In this document: piece by piece, positions 46,091-55,705 of the stretch
Numbering within the stretch: position 1 is the first letter of the stretch
How the letters are laid out: each line of letters starts with the position of its first letter
NCBI GenBank assembly: GCA_964637695.1
Contig: CAZWVF010000001.1
Location: 42,453-106,452, forward strand
DNA from: JAGLTZ01 sp964637695
GTDB lineage: Bacteria; Blakebacterota; Blakebacteria; Blakebacterales; Blakebacteraceae
DNA: 64,000 nt
Reading direction: 5' to 3'
The notes under the pieces: generated by a model
Seen by the model: the letters and a program-made list of their open reading frames with translations, nothing else
The model's database searches: none
Told to the model about the DNA's origin: nothing
Made by a program: the position numbers and the translations under genes

Positions 46091-46974
46091 GTGCATCCAT
46101 CATCAGTGGCAAAGAGATCGCCGAGGATATCAGAAAAGAGGTGGCAAAGGGGGTAGCCGAACTCAAAGAGCAGGGCATAACACCCGGATTGGCTACTGTT
46201 CTCGTCGGAGAGGATCCTGCGAGTCATACATACGTGGGCATGAAGGTGAAAGCCTGTGAGGAGCTGGGTATTACGTCTGTCGCTGAGCAGCATCCGGTGG
46301 ATATGAGTGAAGAGGATCTGCTCGCGCTCGTTGACCGGTTGAACAAGGACCCCGATGTTCATGGAATACTGGTTCAGCTTCCTCTTCCAGACCAGATAGA
46401 CGAACAGAAGGTGCTGCTGGCGATCGATCCCGCCAAGGATGTGGATGGCTTCCATCCCTTCAACGTGGGGCTAATGCTGGTTGGAAAGCCTCGTTTTGCC
46501 CCCTGCACACCGGCAGGGATTGTGGAACTGCTCCTGCGATCGGGCAATAATCCTTCGGGCAAGCACGTCGTGATAGTCGGGCGCAGCAATATCGTGGGCA
46601 AACCTGTCGCCAACCTGCTGATGCAGAAGAACGACAGGGCCAACGCCACAGTCACGGTTGCACACAGCCGTACTCAGGATCTGCCCGAAGTTGTGCGTAC
46701 GGGGGACATCGTTATCGCCGCCATCGGCAGTGCCGGTTTCATCAAAGCGGACTGGCTCAAACCTGGAGCGGTCGTGATCGATGTGGGAACCAACAGGGTC
46801 GACGACGACACTCGCGAGCGCGGCTGGAGGCTGGTGGGGGATGTAGACTTCGATGAAGCGTTAGAGGTGGCATCGGCCATAACCCCTGTTCCCGGTGGAG
46901 TAGGTCCGATGACCATCACGATGCTCATGGTCAACACCCTCGAAGCCGCCAGACAGCTTCACGGTTTATCGTGA
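46087..46974 (+). CDS. folD: Bifunctional methylenetetrahydrofolate dehydrogenase/cyclohydrolase
   Basis: Interconverts methylene- and formyl-tetrahydrofolate using NADP. The 295 residues include HTYVGMKVKACEELGI with the catalytic YxxxK, VQLPLPDQI, PCTPAGIVELL, the NADP-binding GRSNIVGKPVANLLM, DVGTNR and VPGGVGPMT. Start overlaps the upstream stop (ATGA). It lies in a compact operon with xseAB, ispA, dxs and nadK. Confidence 0.96.
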   Translation: MSASIISGKEIAEDIRKEVAKGVAELKEQGITPGLATVLVGEDPASHTYVGMKVKACEELGITSVAEQHPVDMSEEDLLALVDRLNKDPDVHGILVQLPLPDQIDEQKVLLAIDPAKDVDGFHPFNVGLMLVGKPRFAPCTPAGIVELLLRSGNNPSGKHVVIVGRSNIVGKPVANLLMQKNDRANATVTVAHSRTQDLPEVVRTGDIVIAAIGSAGFIKADWLKPGAVVIDVGTNRVDDDTRERGWRLVGDVDFDEALEVASAITPVPGGVGPMTITMLMVNTLEAARQLHGLS

Positions 46975-48431
46975 TGGCTCCCGGTCCGCTGCAGTCCTCC
47001 CTGTTCGATGAGCCTGACGGGGAACCGGCGGATCGGACAGATACCTCTTCTGAGGAGCTTTCCTCTGAGGGCGAAGAGGTTACCGGGGAAGATGACGGCT
47101 CCACACGGATATTCTCCGTTGAACAACTGAACCGGATCGTACGCGATCTGCTTGCTGACGAGATAGGCACGGTCTGGGTGGAGGGTGAGCTGAGCGGGAT
47201 CAAGTACTACCGTTCGGGCGGGTGGAACAGGGTATACGGAACGATGAAGGATGCCGGGGCGGAGGCCAGGATCGTAGTATGGGAGGAAACCCTTTCGACT
47301 ATGCCCTTCCAGCTCGAAGACGGCCTCAATGTCATCGCCCTGGCTGATGTGACTCTCTATCCCCAGAGGGGACAGTACCAGCTTGTCATCAGGGAGATGA
47401 AGCCCGCTGGGATCGGTGAGCTGGAACTGGCCTTTCAACAGTTGAAGGAGAAACTGGAGAAGGAGGGTCTCTTTGCTCCGGAGCGAAAGAAACCTCTGCC
47501 GGCATTCCCATTCCATGTAGGTGTGGTAACCAGCCGTCAGGGCGCCGCACTGCAGGATTTCCTCGACATAACATTGCGCCGAAACAGTGCGCTAAAGATC
47601 CTGCTGGCGCCGTCGCGCGTGCAGGGTGATGGCGCTGCGGCTGAGATCGTTGCCGCGATCGAAGCTCTCAACAGGGTCGATGATCTCGATTGCATTGTGA
47701 TTACACGGGGGGGCGGAAGCCTGGAAGACCTGTGGTCGTTCAATGAGGAGATCGTGGCCAGAGCTGTTGCCGCGTCCGATCTGCCGGTCATCTCTGCCGT
47801 CGGACACGAGGTGGACTGGACGATAAGCGACTGGGTGGCCGACTGCAGGATGCCCACACCGAGCGCTGCTGCGGAAATGGTCGCCTGGCCCCGCGGCGAC
47901 TGGTTATTTCAGATAGAAGAGAAGATGAACCGGTCGGAACGAATTGTGACCCAGAACCTTCAAAACATGCAGGAACGGGTGGATTGGTTCAGCCGGGCGC
48001 ATGGTTTCCAGCGGATGAAGCAGCGCCTTCGGGAGGAGATACAGAGACTCGATGAAGCGCTCCGACTGTTGCCGGTCGGATTGCGTCACAGGATAGAGAT
48101 CGCCGGCAACAGCCTGAGGGAAGCCGGAGATCGCATCTCTGCCGATATCGAGGCCGGTCTGGAGAGAAGTATCGCCCATCTGGGGCAGTTGCAGAGAACA
48201 ATCCGGGCGCTGGGACCGCTCGAGGTGATGCAGAGAGGATATGCGATAGCACGATCGCCTGGAGGCGGTCCGGTTTTAAGAGATGCAGATGAGTTGCAGA
48301 AGGGTGACAATATAGAAGTATATTTACGTAAAGGGATGGCTGAGGCCAGGGTGGAGGGGACGGGTCCCGGACTCGAGTCTCAGTGGGGAGATGAGAATGT
48401 GAGTATCAGTGAAGAGAGAGAAGGGAAATGA
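46974..48431 (+). CDS. xseA: Exodeoxyribonuclease VII large subunit
   Basis: Catalytic subunit of a single-strand DNA exonuclease. About 485 residues: an acidic Glu/Asp-rich N-terminal extension of about 45 residues not usual for the family, an OB-fold (about 45-140, FSVEQLNRIVRDLLADE, IGTVWVEGELSGI), then the catalytic domain with VGVVTSRQGAALQDFL, ITRGGGSLEDLWSFNEE and SAVGHEVDWTISDWVAD. The C-terminal part is a long helix region. The ATG at 46974 overlaps the folD stop; GTG at 46971 is an alternative. xseB follows by overlap. Confidence 0.95.
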   Translation: MAPGPLQSSLFDEPDGEPADRTDTSSEELSSEGEEVTGEDDGSTRIFSVEQLNRIVRDLLADEIGTVWVEGELSGIKYYRSGGWNRVYGTMKDAGAEARIVVWEETLSTMPFQLEDGLNVIALADVTLYPQRGQYQLVIREMKPAGIGELELAFQQLKEKLEKEGLFAPERKKPLPAFPFHVGVVTSRQGAALQDFLDITLRRNSALKILLAPSRVQGDGAAAEIVAAIEALNRVDDLDCIVITRGGGSLEDLWSFNEEIVARAVAASDLPVISAVGHEVDWTISDWVADCRMPTPSAAAEMVAWPRGDWLFQIEEKMNRSERIVTQNLQNMQERVDWFSRAHGFQRMKQRLREEIQRLDEALRLLPVGLRHRIEIAGNSLREAGDRISADIEAGLERSIAHLGQLQRTIRALGPLEVMQRGYAIARSPGGGPVLRDADELQKGDNIEVYLRKGMAEARVEGTGPGLESQWGDENVSISEEREGK

Positions 48432-48688
48432 GTAAAACAGAGGCCGTGAAGAAGATTCCAGATTCGTTCGAGCAGCGGATCGAACGTCTCGAGAGCATAG
48501 TGGAAAAGCTGGAGGAGGGGGAGGCACCTCTGGAGGAGTCGTTGAAACTTTTCGAGGAGGGCATCCAGCTGGCAAAGGCATGCCAGGTTCAGCTGGAGGA
48601 AGCAAAGGAGAGGGTGCAGGTGCTGCTGAAGGCGGCCGAGGATGGCAAGGTGACTACCGGACCATTAACGGAATCGTCTGAAGGTTGA
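48428..48688 (+). CDS. xseB: Exodeoxyribonuclease VII small subunit
   Basis: Small subunit of exonuclease VII, 86 residues: SFEQRIERLESIVEKLEEGE, then PLEESLKLFEEGIQLAKACQ and a helical tail, all family hallmarks. It is a helical protein that binds several copies to XseA. Its ATG overlaps the xseA stop (ATGA). Confidence 0.94.
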   Translation: MSKTEAVKKIPDSFEQRIERLESIVEKLEEGEAPLEESLKLFEEGIQLAKACQVQLEEAKERVQVLLKAAEDGKVTTGPLTESSEG

Positions 48689-48693
48689 TTTCG

Positions 48694-49569
48694 ATGACCG
48701 GGACACAGCAGATCAAAGAGTACCTGAGTCGGGTTCAACAGGAATGTGACACACATCTGGATCTGCTCATGCCGAAAGCCACAGAGGTCCCGGTTGTGAT
48801 CCACGAAGCGATGAGGTACAGCGTGTTCGCGGGCGGCAAGCGGTTCCGGCCCGCGCTGGTAGTTGCTTCGGGTGAGGCCTTTGATGCAGAGAGCGGACCG
48901 CTGTACGGTATCGCCTGCGGCATGGAATTGATCCATACATACAGTCTGATTCATGACGATCTACCCTGCATGGATGACGACGATCTGAGAAGAGGAAAGC
49001 CGACTCTGCACAAGGTCTATGGAGACGGGATAGCCGTACTCGCCGGAGATGCTCTCTACGCCCTTGCCTTCGAAACCATCGCACGGTGTGCAGTACCCGA
49101 GACCGTCGAAGAAATAGCCCGCGCCACAGGGACCGCTGGAATGATTGGCGGACAGGTTGCTGATATAACGCTCGAAGGCGAAGAGATCACTCCTGATGAT
49201 CTGGACTACATACACAACCAAAAGACCGGCTCTCTGATCACCGCGTGCCTGACTTCCGGAGCCAGGAGTGGTGGCGCCTCGACCGGGGAGATATCTGTTC
49301 TGAGGGATTTTGGAAAGCGCATCGGACTGGCATTCCAGATAGTTGATGATGTGCTGGATGAGACCGGCACGACGGAATCGCTCGGCAAGAAAACAGGGAT
49401 GGACGTGGAGAGGGAGAAGAACACCTATCCGAAGATCCATGGACTCCAACCATCCGTCGACAAGGCCGTCGAACTGGTCGAGGAGGCCAAAATCGCTTTG
49501 GTACTCCCCGGACGCAACACAATCATTCTGGAACTACTGGCGGATTTTGTAGTCCATCGAGTTATGTGA
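48694..49569 (+). CDS. ispA: Farnesyl/geranyl(geranyl) diphosphate synthase
   Basis: Trans-prenyltransferase of 291 residues that builds C15/C20 isoprenoid diphosphates. The first Asp-rich motif is DDLPCMDDDDLRRG and the second is DDVLDETGTTE; GGKRFRPAL binds diphosphate and GGQVADI lies between. The ATG at 48694 is preferred over a TTG at 48685 because AAGG is correctly spaced. It lies between xseB and dxs, the usual order xseAB-ispA-dxs. Chain length cannot be fixed without measuring, but the aromatic-poor region before the first Asp motif suggests C15-C20. Confidence 0.93.
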   Translation: MTGTQQIKEYLSRVQQECDTHLDLLMPKATEVPVVIHEAMRYSVFAGGKRFRPALVVASGEAFDAESGPLYGIACGMELIHTYSLIHDDLPCMDDDDLRRGKPTLHKVYGDGIAVLAGDALYALAFETIARCAVPETVEEIARATGTAGMIGGQVADITLEGEEITPDDLDYIHNQKTGSLITACLTSGARSGGASTGEISVLRDFGKRIGLAFQIVDDVLDETGTTESLGKKTGMDVEREKNTYPKIHGLQPSVDKAVELVEEAKIALVLPGRNTIILELLADFVVHRVM

Positions 49570-49614
49570 GGCCACCTGCAATCAGCATCCACCTCATAGG
49601 AGGTACCACGGAGC

Positions 49615-51525
49615 ATGTCTCTGTTAAATACAATTGATTCGCCCGCAGACCTGAAGGAGCTGTCCACTGAGGAACTGGAACAGCTCGCCAGCGAGATACG
49701 CGAGCGGCTCATCGAGGTTCTGTGCAATACAGGCGGCCATCTTGCTCCCAATCTGGGAGTCGTTGAACTCACCATAGCCCTTCATACCGTTTTCGATACT
49801 CCCGAAGACAAGATCGTCTGGGATGTAAGCCATCAGAGCTACGTGCACAAGATATTGACCGGCCGCAGGGAGCAGTTCCCTACGATTCGTCAGTATGGAG
49901 GCATTTCCGGTTATACAAACCGCGATGAGAGCAAACACGATCCCTTCGGAGCCGGGCATGCTTCAACGGCGATATCAGCGGCGGAGGGAATCGCCCGGGC
50001 GCGGGATAGTAAAGGAGAGGATTATCACGTTATTGCAGTTGTAGGTGACGGAGCCATGACCGGTGGACTTGCATATGAAGGATTGAATAATCTGGGGGCA
50101 TCCCACAGTGAGATGCTGATCATCCTCAACGACAACGACATGTCGATCGCCCCGAATGTGGGAGCAATTCACGAGTACTTCACAACGGCGATCTCCAATC
50201 CCCTCTACAACAAGGTGAAAGAGCAGATGTGGGAGGTGATCAGGAAACTGCCGGCCGTCGGCAAACCTGCATCTGCATTGGGTCACAAAATGGAGGAGAG
50301 TCTCAAGAACCTGCTGGTTCCGGGCATTATTTTCGAGAGGCTGGGGATCAGATATTTCGGCCCTGTGGATGGCCACGACATAGAAGGGCTCATAAAGCAC
50401 CTGAAGGATCTGAAGAACCTGAAGGGCCCCAAACTCCTGCACATCAAGACCATCAAAGGAAAAGGTTTCGAACCGGCCGAGATCGATGCAATCTCCTTCC
50501 ACGGCACCGGTGCGTTCGACAAGGTCACGGGTGAAGGCAGGAAGAGTGAAGGCCCGCCTGACTATACAGTGGTATTCGGAAAGGCTCTCCTGGAGGAATG
50601 CAAGAATGACAATCGTATCATTGGGATCACAGGTGCCATGCCCAACGGTACAGGTCTCGATTATCTGGCTGCAGAGCTGCCCGATCAGTTCTACGACGTC
50701 GGGATTGCCGAAGGGCATGCAGTCTGCTTTGCCGCCGGCATGGCCTCCAACGGAATGAAACCGGTCTGTGCCATATACTCCACTTTCCTGCAGCGTGCAT
50801 TCGATCAGGTTATCCACGATGTGGCACTGCAGAACCTGAATGTCTTCTTCTGTATGGACCGCGGAGGTCTGGTAGGCGACGATGGACCCACTCACCATGG
50901 TTCCTTCGATCTCAGTTACCTGCGCTGTGTTCCCAACATGGTGATCATGGTTCCGAAGGATGAAAACGAGCTGGTCCACATGCTGAGAACCGGTCTGGCC
51001 TACGAAGACGGTCCTATCGCCATGCGTTATCCCCGGGGAGCAGGTGAGGGTGTGGAACTCGATCCGGATCCAATAGAGCTGCCGATAGGCAAAGGTGAAG
51101 TATTGATCGAAGGGAGCGATATTGCTCTGCTTGCAGTCGGCAGGATGGTGGGGCTTGCAGAAAAGGCAGTAGAACACTTGAGAGAAACAGGCATTGAGGC
51201 TACTCTCGTGAATGCCCGTTTCGTCAAACCGGTCGATGAGGAGCTGATCGACCGGCTTGCAGGTGAAACAGGATTGATAGTGACCCTGGAAGAGAACAAC
51301 ATCAGGGGTGGTTTCGGAAGCGGTGTGCTGGAATATCTGAACAGTACCGGCCGGAAGGATGTACCCCTGCTGATTCTGGGGCTGCCCGATGCTTTCATAA
51401 CCCACGGTACGATCCCTCAGTTGCTGAAGGAGGTCGGACTCGATCCGGAGAGCATTGCCTCGAAAGTCTCTTCCTTCCTGGATGCAAATGACAGGCGTTT
51501 GAGAACTCGCGAAGGCTCGAAATGA
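49615..51525 (+). CDS. dxs: 1-deoxy-D-xylulose-5-phosphate synthase
   Basis: First enzyme of the methylerythritol-phosphate isoprenoid pathway, thiamine-diphosphate dependent. The 636 residues contain NTGGHLAPNLGVVELTIALH, WDVSHQSYVHKILTGR, FGAGHASTAISAAEGIA, the thiamine motif VGDGAMTGGLAYEGLNN, NDNDMSIAPNVGAI, and the C-terminal DRGGLVGDDGPTHHGSFDLSYL. AGGAGG precedes the ATG. It overlaps nadK by four bases (ATGA). Confidence 0.97.
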   Translation: MSLLNTIDSPADLKELSTEELEQLASEIRERLIEVLCNTGGHLAPNLGVVELTIALHTVFDTPEDKIVWDVSHQSYVHKILTGRREQFPTIRQYGGISGYTNRDESKHDPFGAGHASTAISAAEGIARARDSKGEDYHVIAVVGDGAMTGGLAYEGLNNLGASHSEMLIILNDNDMSIAPNVGAIHEYFTTAISNPLYNKVKEQMWEVIRKLPAVGKPASALGHKMEESLKNLLVPGIIFERLGIRYFGPVDGHDIEGLIKHLKDLKNLKGPKLLHIKTIKGKGFEPAEIDAISFHGTGAFDKVTGEGRKSEGPPDYTVVFGKALLEECKNDNRIIGITGAMPNGTGLDYLAAELPDQFYDVGIAEGHAVCFAAGMASNGMKPVCAIYSTFLQRAFDQVIHDVALQNLNVFFCMDRGGLVGDDGPTHHGSFDLSYLRCVPNMVIMVPKDENELVHMLRTGLAYEDGPIAMRYPRGAGEGVELDPDPIELPIGKGEVLIEGSDIALLAVGRMVGLAEKAVEHLRETGIEATLVNARFVKPVDEELIDRLAGETGLIVTLEENNIRGGFGSGVLEYLNSTGRKDVPLLILGLPDAFITHGTIPQLLKEVGLDPESIASKVSSFLDANDRRLRTREGSK

Positions 51526-52412
51526 TACTGGGAGTAGTTCCCCATCTGGAAAAGCACAATCTGTGGGATGCACTGAGTGATGTGTTACAATGGTCTGAAG
51601 CCCATCAGACGGAACTGCTTCTTCCCGCAAAAGCAGGCGAAACCTTCCCGCAGATAAGAGAAGGGGCAGGGATCAGATTCATGCCCGAGATTGAGATGGC
51701 CGGTGAGGCTGATTTTCTGCTGGCCATGGGTGGTGATGGTACCATCCTCGCCGCACTCAGGTACGCTGGAAGTCGGCAGATCCCTGTTCTCGGGATAAAC
51801 CTGGGGAGCATGGGATTCCTTGCAGACACACCTCCTGAAAGCATCACCGAAGCGCTCGATAAACTGCAAAACGGTTCATACGAAATCGAAGAGAGAATGA
51901 CGCTCGAGGCTGAGATCAATTGCTCAGAAAATCATTCCAGAATGATCGTCAGCAACGATGTCGTGATAGACAAGGGCAGTTACTCCAGGGTGATCGATAT
52001 CTACGCCGAGGTAAACGGGCAGCTTCTCAAGCGCTATACTGCAGATGGCCTGATAATCTCAACTCCAACCGGTTCCACTGCATATGCACTGGCTGCCGGG
52101 GGACCGATTGTGGATCCCGCTATGGAGGCTTTGATCGTTGCCCCGATCTGTCCTCATATACTTGCCTCCCGTCCGGTTGTACTGCCCGCAGACAGGGCAA
52201 TAGATATCACAGTGCACAGTCTGCATGGTTCAGTCAATGTAACCGGTGATGGACAGGAATGTCTGGTGGTGGAGAGTGGGGCTAAATTGGTCGTCCGTCG
52301 GGGAGAACAGAAGAACCGACTGGTTAAAACCGGAATGGGGCAGCCGTTCTTCGAGGTCCTCCGCGAGAAGCTGCAGTGGGGGTTCCGCGAGGATGCCGGC
52401 CGTTATTTATGA
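51522..52412 (+). CDS. nadK: NAD kinase
   Basis: Phosphorylates NAD to NADP. The 296 residues have the catalytic GGDGTILAALR motif, GINLGSMGFLADTPPE, SNDVVIDKG and TADGLIISTPTGSTAYALAAGGP with the diacylglycerol-kinase-like fold pattern. The start ATG overlaps the dxs stop. A TPR protein follows after 14 bp, closing the isoprenoid/DNA operon. Confidence 0.95.
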   Translation: MILGVVPHLEKHNLWDALSDVLQWSEAHQTELLLPAKAGETFPQIREGAGIRFMPEIEMAGEADFLLAMGGDGTILAALRYAGSRQIPVLGINLGSMGFLADTPPESITEALDKLQNGSYEIEERMTLEAEINCSENHSRMIVSNDVVIDKGSYSRVIDIYAEVNGQLLKRYTADGLIISTPTGSTAYALAAGGPIVDPAMEALIVAPICPHILASRPVVLPADRAIDITVHSLHGSVNVTGDGQECLVVESGAKLVVRRGEQKNRLVKTGMGQPFFEVLREKLQWGFREDAGRYL

Positions 52413-52426
52413 ACGGTTGAGATACG

Positions 52427-53374
52427 ATGATAGATTACTGGCACCCATCGGATGATCGTGAAGAGTACGAGGAGATCACGGGAAAGCCCCGCACGTCGGG
52501 CTTCTCCTTCGATGAACCGGATTCCACCGATGATTACATGCAGACTGCAGTTGATGACGAAGTGGATTACGATATAGAAAAGGAAAGTTCTGTCGAAGCT
52601 GACACTGTGATTGAACCGGGTACAGTTGATGAACCCGTAGTGGGGGAACCGCTCGAAAAACAGATAGAGCCACCTGTGGGGGATGATGATGATCATGAGG
52701 AGGAGGGAGAAGAATCGCCGCCTGAGGGAGAGGATGCAATCGAATGGTATTACAGGAGGGGCAAGCAGAAGGTAGAGGCTAATCAGCTGAATGAAGCTAT
52801 CGAAGCCTACCGGCAGGTTCTCATCCTGGACGCCATGCATATCAAGGCGCGCAACAACCTGGCACTTATCTACGATACGATGGGTCTGTTCGAAAAGGCA
52901 GTTGAAGAATTGCGAACGGCTCTCGAACTGGATGGCAGGAATGTCGAAGTCAGGGCGAATCTCGGTGCTCTGCTGGGAGAACACGGGCGTATCGACGATG
53001 CAGAAAAGGAGTTCAAGAGGGCACTGGAAATTGCTCCCGAGGACCCTCGCATCAGGTTCAACCTGGGTCTGACATACTTCCGGAAAGGCCTCTATGCGAA
53101 GGCAACGCCTGAATTCGAAAGGGCGATATCGTACGAGGCCGACCACAAGCAGGCGCTCTACTATCTGGCTCAAAGCTACAACCTGACCGGTCATTATGAG
53201 AGGTCTCTCAAGCTGTTCGAGCATCTTATTGAGAAGGAGCCCGAGAATCACAGAGCGCACTGGTACCTCGGCATGCTTTACGACCGATTGAAAGATCAAG
53301 AGCGTGCCCGAAAACACTACCAGGATTCATACAGAATCAGGCAGAGTTCGGCAGAGAAAGAGGAGAAGGCTTAG
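52427..53374 (+). CDS. TPR-repeat protein with acidic N-terminus
   Basis: Protein of 315 residues with an Asp/Glu-rich, probably disordered first 100 residues, followed by about six tetratricopeptide repeats (about 103-305; for example NNLALIYDTMGLFEKAVEEL and FNLGLTYFRKGLYAKATPEF). It has no signal peptide, so it is cytoplasmic, and would be a protein-interaction scaffold. It lies 14 bp after nadK at the end of the operon. A palindromic repeat of family E starts within its stop codon. Confidence 0.85.
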   Translation: MIDYWHPSDDREEYEEITGKPRTSGFSFDEPDSTDDYMQTAVDDEVDYDIEKESSVEADTVIEPGTVDEPVVGEPLEKQIEPPVGDDDDHEEEGEESPPEGEDAIEWYYRRGKQKVEANQLNEAIEAYRQVLILDAMHIKARNNLALIYDTMGLFEKAVEELRTALELDGRNVEVRANLGALLGEHGRIDDAEKEFKRALEIAPEDPRIRFNLGLTYFRKGLYAKATPEFERAISYEADHKQALYYLAQSYNLTGHYERSLKLFEHLIEKEPENHRAHWYLGMLYDRLKDQERARKHYQDSYRIRQSSAEKEEKA

Positions 53375-53436
53375 TGCACCGCTCCGCAATTACGGTGATG
53401 TATCGAGAGCGCCGAGACGTCCGGCCAGTGGGGCAC
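53374..53436. repeat. Short palindromic repeat, family E, copy 2
   Basis: The 27-bp run at 53388-53414 is identical to 4710-4736, and flanks are similar. Ends GTGC/GCAC form imperfect arms. As at 4696, the element begins right at the stop codon of the preceding gene and precedes a gene for a membrane protein. Confidence 0.8.
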
Positions 53437-53464
53437 GAGGAGGAGGGATAACGGTGTACTCAGG

Positions 53465-53677
53465 GTGTTGAAATACCTGCTTCTTCTCTTGCTGGTATTG
53501 GCGGTGCTCAGATTTATCAACAGAGTCCACATGCAGCTGCAGAATATCCTTACTGCTTTCATGTCTCCTCAACCGGGATCGAGTGAAAGCACAACTGCAG
53601 GCAGGGATGCAGAGATCGATATCGAAGACGCCGATTACGAAATTCTTCCGGAAGATCCAGAGAACTCCACGGAGTAA
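53465..53677 (+). CDS. Small single-helix membrane protein (DUF4834-like)
   Basis: A 70-residue protein: membrane helix at about 1-20 (MLKYLLLLLLVLAVLRFI), a short basic-amphipathic stretch, and an acidic C-terminal tail ending in DIEDADYEILPEDPEN. The plan (N-terminal helix, acidic tail with D/E-Y-E) resembles DUF4834-type proteins of Bacteroidetes; the match is by pattern only. The start is GTG. Function unknown. Confidence 0.55.
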   Translation: MLKYLLLLLLVLAVLRFINRVHMQLQNILTAFMSPQPGSSESTTAGRDAEIDIEDADYEILPEDPENSTE

Positions 53678-53761
53678 TCACAGGAACCATCGGCTCAGCT
53701 CGAAATTGTAATACAATACGAATAGACACTGAAGCATCTTCAATGTACGATTTCGCTCTCT

Positions 53762-53923
53762 AGTGTCATGTCAGGTGACAAACGTCGGCACCGAGAGTGA
53801 TGCCGGATCCGGCCTGCAAGGCGCGGCGACGAGGCATAGCGGTGGCTATGGCGAGGAGGCGGAACGCAGCCGGTCGAGATTCAGCGCCGCTCGAATGCGG
53901 CGGTTGTCGCGTGACAGGGCACT
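53762..53923. repeat. Long palindromic repeat, family C (162 bp)
   Basis: The 20-base end arms 53762-53781 (AGTGTCATGTCAGGTGACAA) and 53904-53923 match at 16 of 20 positions in inverted orientation. A central hairpin pairs CATAGC (53835-53840) with GCTATG (53845-53850) around loop GGTG. The interior is GC-rich and partly palindromic. It occupies the gap between the small membrane protein and the acyl-CoA ligase. Confidence 0.75.
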
Positions 53924-53961
53924 GGCAGCATAGACATCACCAGAAGCAGGGATGCGATATC

Positions 53962-55650
53962 ATGGAGCCAATCTGGTTTGAGCATTACGAGACGGGGGTC
54001 CCCCGGGACTTCACTCCTTCAGGCGATACTCTCAATACACTTTTCTCCGATACCGTAGCGAAATACCCGGATTCACCAGTCTGTTATTTCTTTGGTCGAA
54101 AGTTCACATTCGGTGAAATCGAGGACATGACGTTACGACTTGCCGCGGTGCTCCGGGCATATGGAATCGAAAAAGGGGACAGGGTGGCCATCATCCTTCC
54201 CAATCTGCCGCAGTATATTGCAGCTCATTACGCGATCCTGAGAATCGGCGCTACGGTTGTCCCTACCAACCCTCTCTATACAGACAAGGAGCTGGCCCAC
54301 CAGATGAAGGATTCGGGCGCAAGGGTTGCCATTGCGCTCAATCTTCTGGTTCCAAGGCTGACAAGGGTATGGGAGGAAACAGACCTGGAACACTGCGTGG
54401 TCTGCAAGGTGAACGATTACCTGCCCGGGATATTGAAGTATCTCTATCCTGTCAAGGCACGGCTTCAGGGCCATAAACCGAAAGTCCCGTCAGACGATCG
54501 TTTCAGTTTCTTTGTGCCGGGTATAGCAGCGGCAGACCCCCGGAACGGATCTGAAGTTGATATGAGGGATTCAGATATAGCCATGCTTCTCTATACCGGA
54601 GGTACTACAGGTGTGAGCAAGGGAGCGATCCTGACACACTGTAATCTGCTCTCGAATGTACAGCAGGTACATGGATGGCTGACCGACTGCAAAATGGAGG
54701 GAGAGGCTATACTTGCCGCGGTTCCTTTCTTCCATTCATACGGTCTTACGACATGCCTGCATTTCTCATTCTCCTGTGCAAGTCCGGTGATACTGATTCC
54801 AAAATTCGACGTGGGAGAAGTACTGAAGCAGATCAATTCCAGGAAAGTGACACTCTTTCCCGGCGTACCGACAATGTATGTTGCCATAAACAACTACCCG
54901 AAACTGGCCAAATACGACCTCTCCTCAGTCAGGGCATGTCTGAGTGGTGCGGCACCTCTCCCCCTGGAGGTCCAGAAGAGATTCGAGGAGATCACAGGCG
55001 GAAGGCTGGTTGAAGGTTACGGACTCAGTGAAGCAAGCCCGGTCACGCATGCCAACCCGATCTATGGGAACAGAAAGATCGGTTATATAGGGGTGCCGGT
55101 ATCGGGAACGCAGGCGGCGGTTGTCGACCCCGAAACCAGGAAGGAACTGGGGACAGGTGAAGTTGGAGAACTTGCCGTCAAGGGTCCGCAGGTAATGCAG
55201 GGCTACTGGAACATGCCCGAAGAGACGGCGGGTCAGCTCCAGGAGGGATGGCTCTTTACCGGTGATATGGCGGAAATAGATGAGGATGGCTTCTTTGCCA
55301 TCGTTGACCGCAAGAAGGATATGATCATTTCAGGCGGCTACAACATCTACCCGCGCGAAGTTGAGGAGGTCCTCTACGGACACCCTGCGGTTCTGGAATG
55401 CGGTGTGATAGGGATCCCGGACGATTATGCCGGGGAGAGGGTCAAGGCGTACGTGGTGCTCAACGAAGGGATAGCGGCCACCGAGGAAGAGATCATTAAG
55501 CATTGCGCAGATGGTCTGGCAAAGTTCAAGGTCCCTGCTGCAGTAGTGTTCGCCGAGGAACTGCCGAAGAGCCTGATCGGCAAGATCTTGAGAAAAGAGA
55601 TCCGCAAAATGGAAGAGGTCGGCGCAACCAGACCCATTGAGAAGGAGTAA
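53962..55650 (+). CDS. Long-chain fatty-acid-CoA ligase (AMP-forming)
   Basis: Activates fatty acids with ATP and CoA. From the ATG at 53962 it has 562 residues; the longer frame from 53797 would run through the palindromic repeat and is rejected. Adenylate-forming enzyme motifs: LLYTGGTTGVSKGA (P-loop), VEGYGLSEASPV, TGDMAEIDEDGFFAIVDRKKD, ISGGYNIYPREVEEVL, and the catalytic lysine in PKSLIGKILRKE. It resembles FadD-type ligases in length and motif order. No other fatty-acid genes are adjacent. Confidence 0.92.
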   Translation: MEPIWFEHYETGVPRDFTPSGDTLNTLFSDTVAKYPDSPVCYFFGRKFTFGEIEDMTLRLAAVLRAYGIEKGDRVAIILPNLPQYIAAHYAILRIGATVVPTNPLYTDKELAHQMKDSGARVAIALNLLVPRLTRVWEETDLEHCVVCKVNDYLPGILKYLYPVKARLQGHKPKVPSDDRFSFFVPGIAAADPRNGSEVDMRDSDIAMLLYTGGTTGVSKGAILTHCNLLSNVQQVHGWLTDCKMEGEAILAAVPFFHSYGLTTCLHFSFSCASPVILIPKFDVGEVLKQINSRKVTLFPGVPTMYVAINNYPKLAKYDLSSVRACLSGAAPLPLEVQKRFEEITGGRLVEGYGLSEASPVTHANPIYGNRKIGYIGVPVSGTQAAVVDPETRKELGTGEVGELAVKGPQVMQGYWNMPEETAGQLQEGWLFTGDMAEIDEDGFFAIVDRKKDMIISGGYNIYPREVEEVLYGHPAVLECGVIGIPDDYAGERVKAYVVLNEGIAATEEEIIKHCADGLAKFKVPAAVVFAEELPKSLIGKILRKEIRKMEEVGATRPIEKE

Positions 55651-55705
55651 TATCAGCAAGGGAGGGGATATGTCTCTTAGGAGTACTTCACCCGGCTGTT
55701 ACCTG

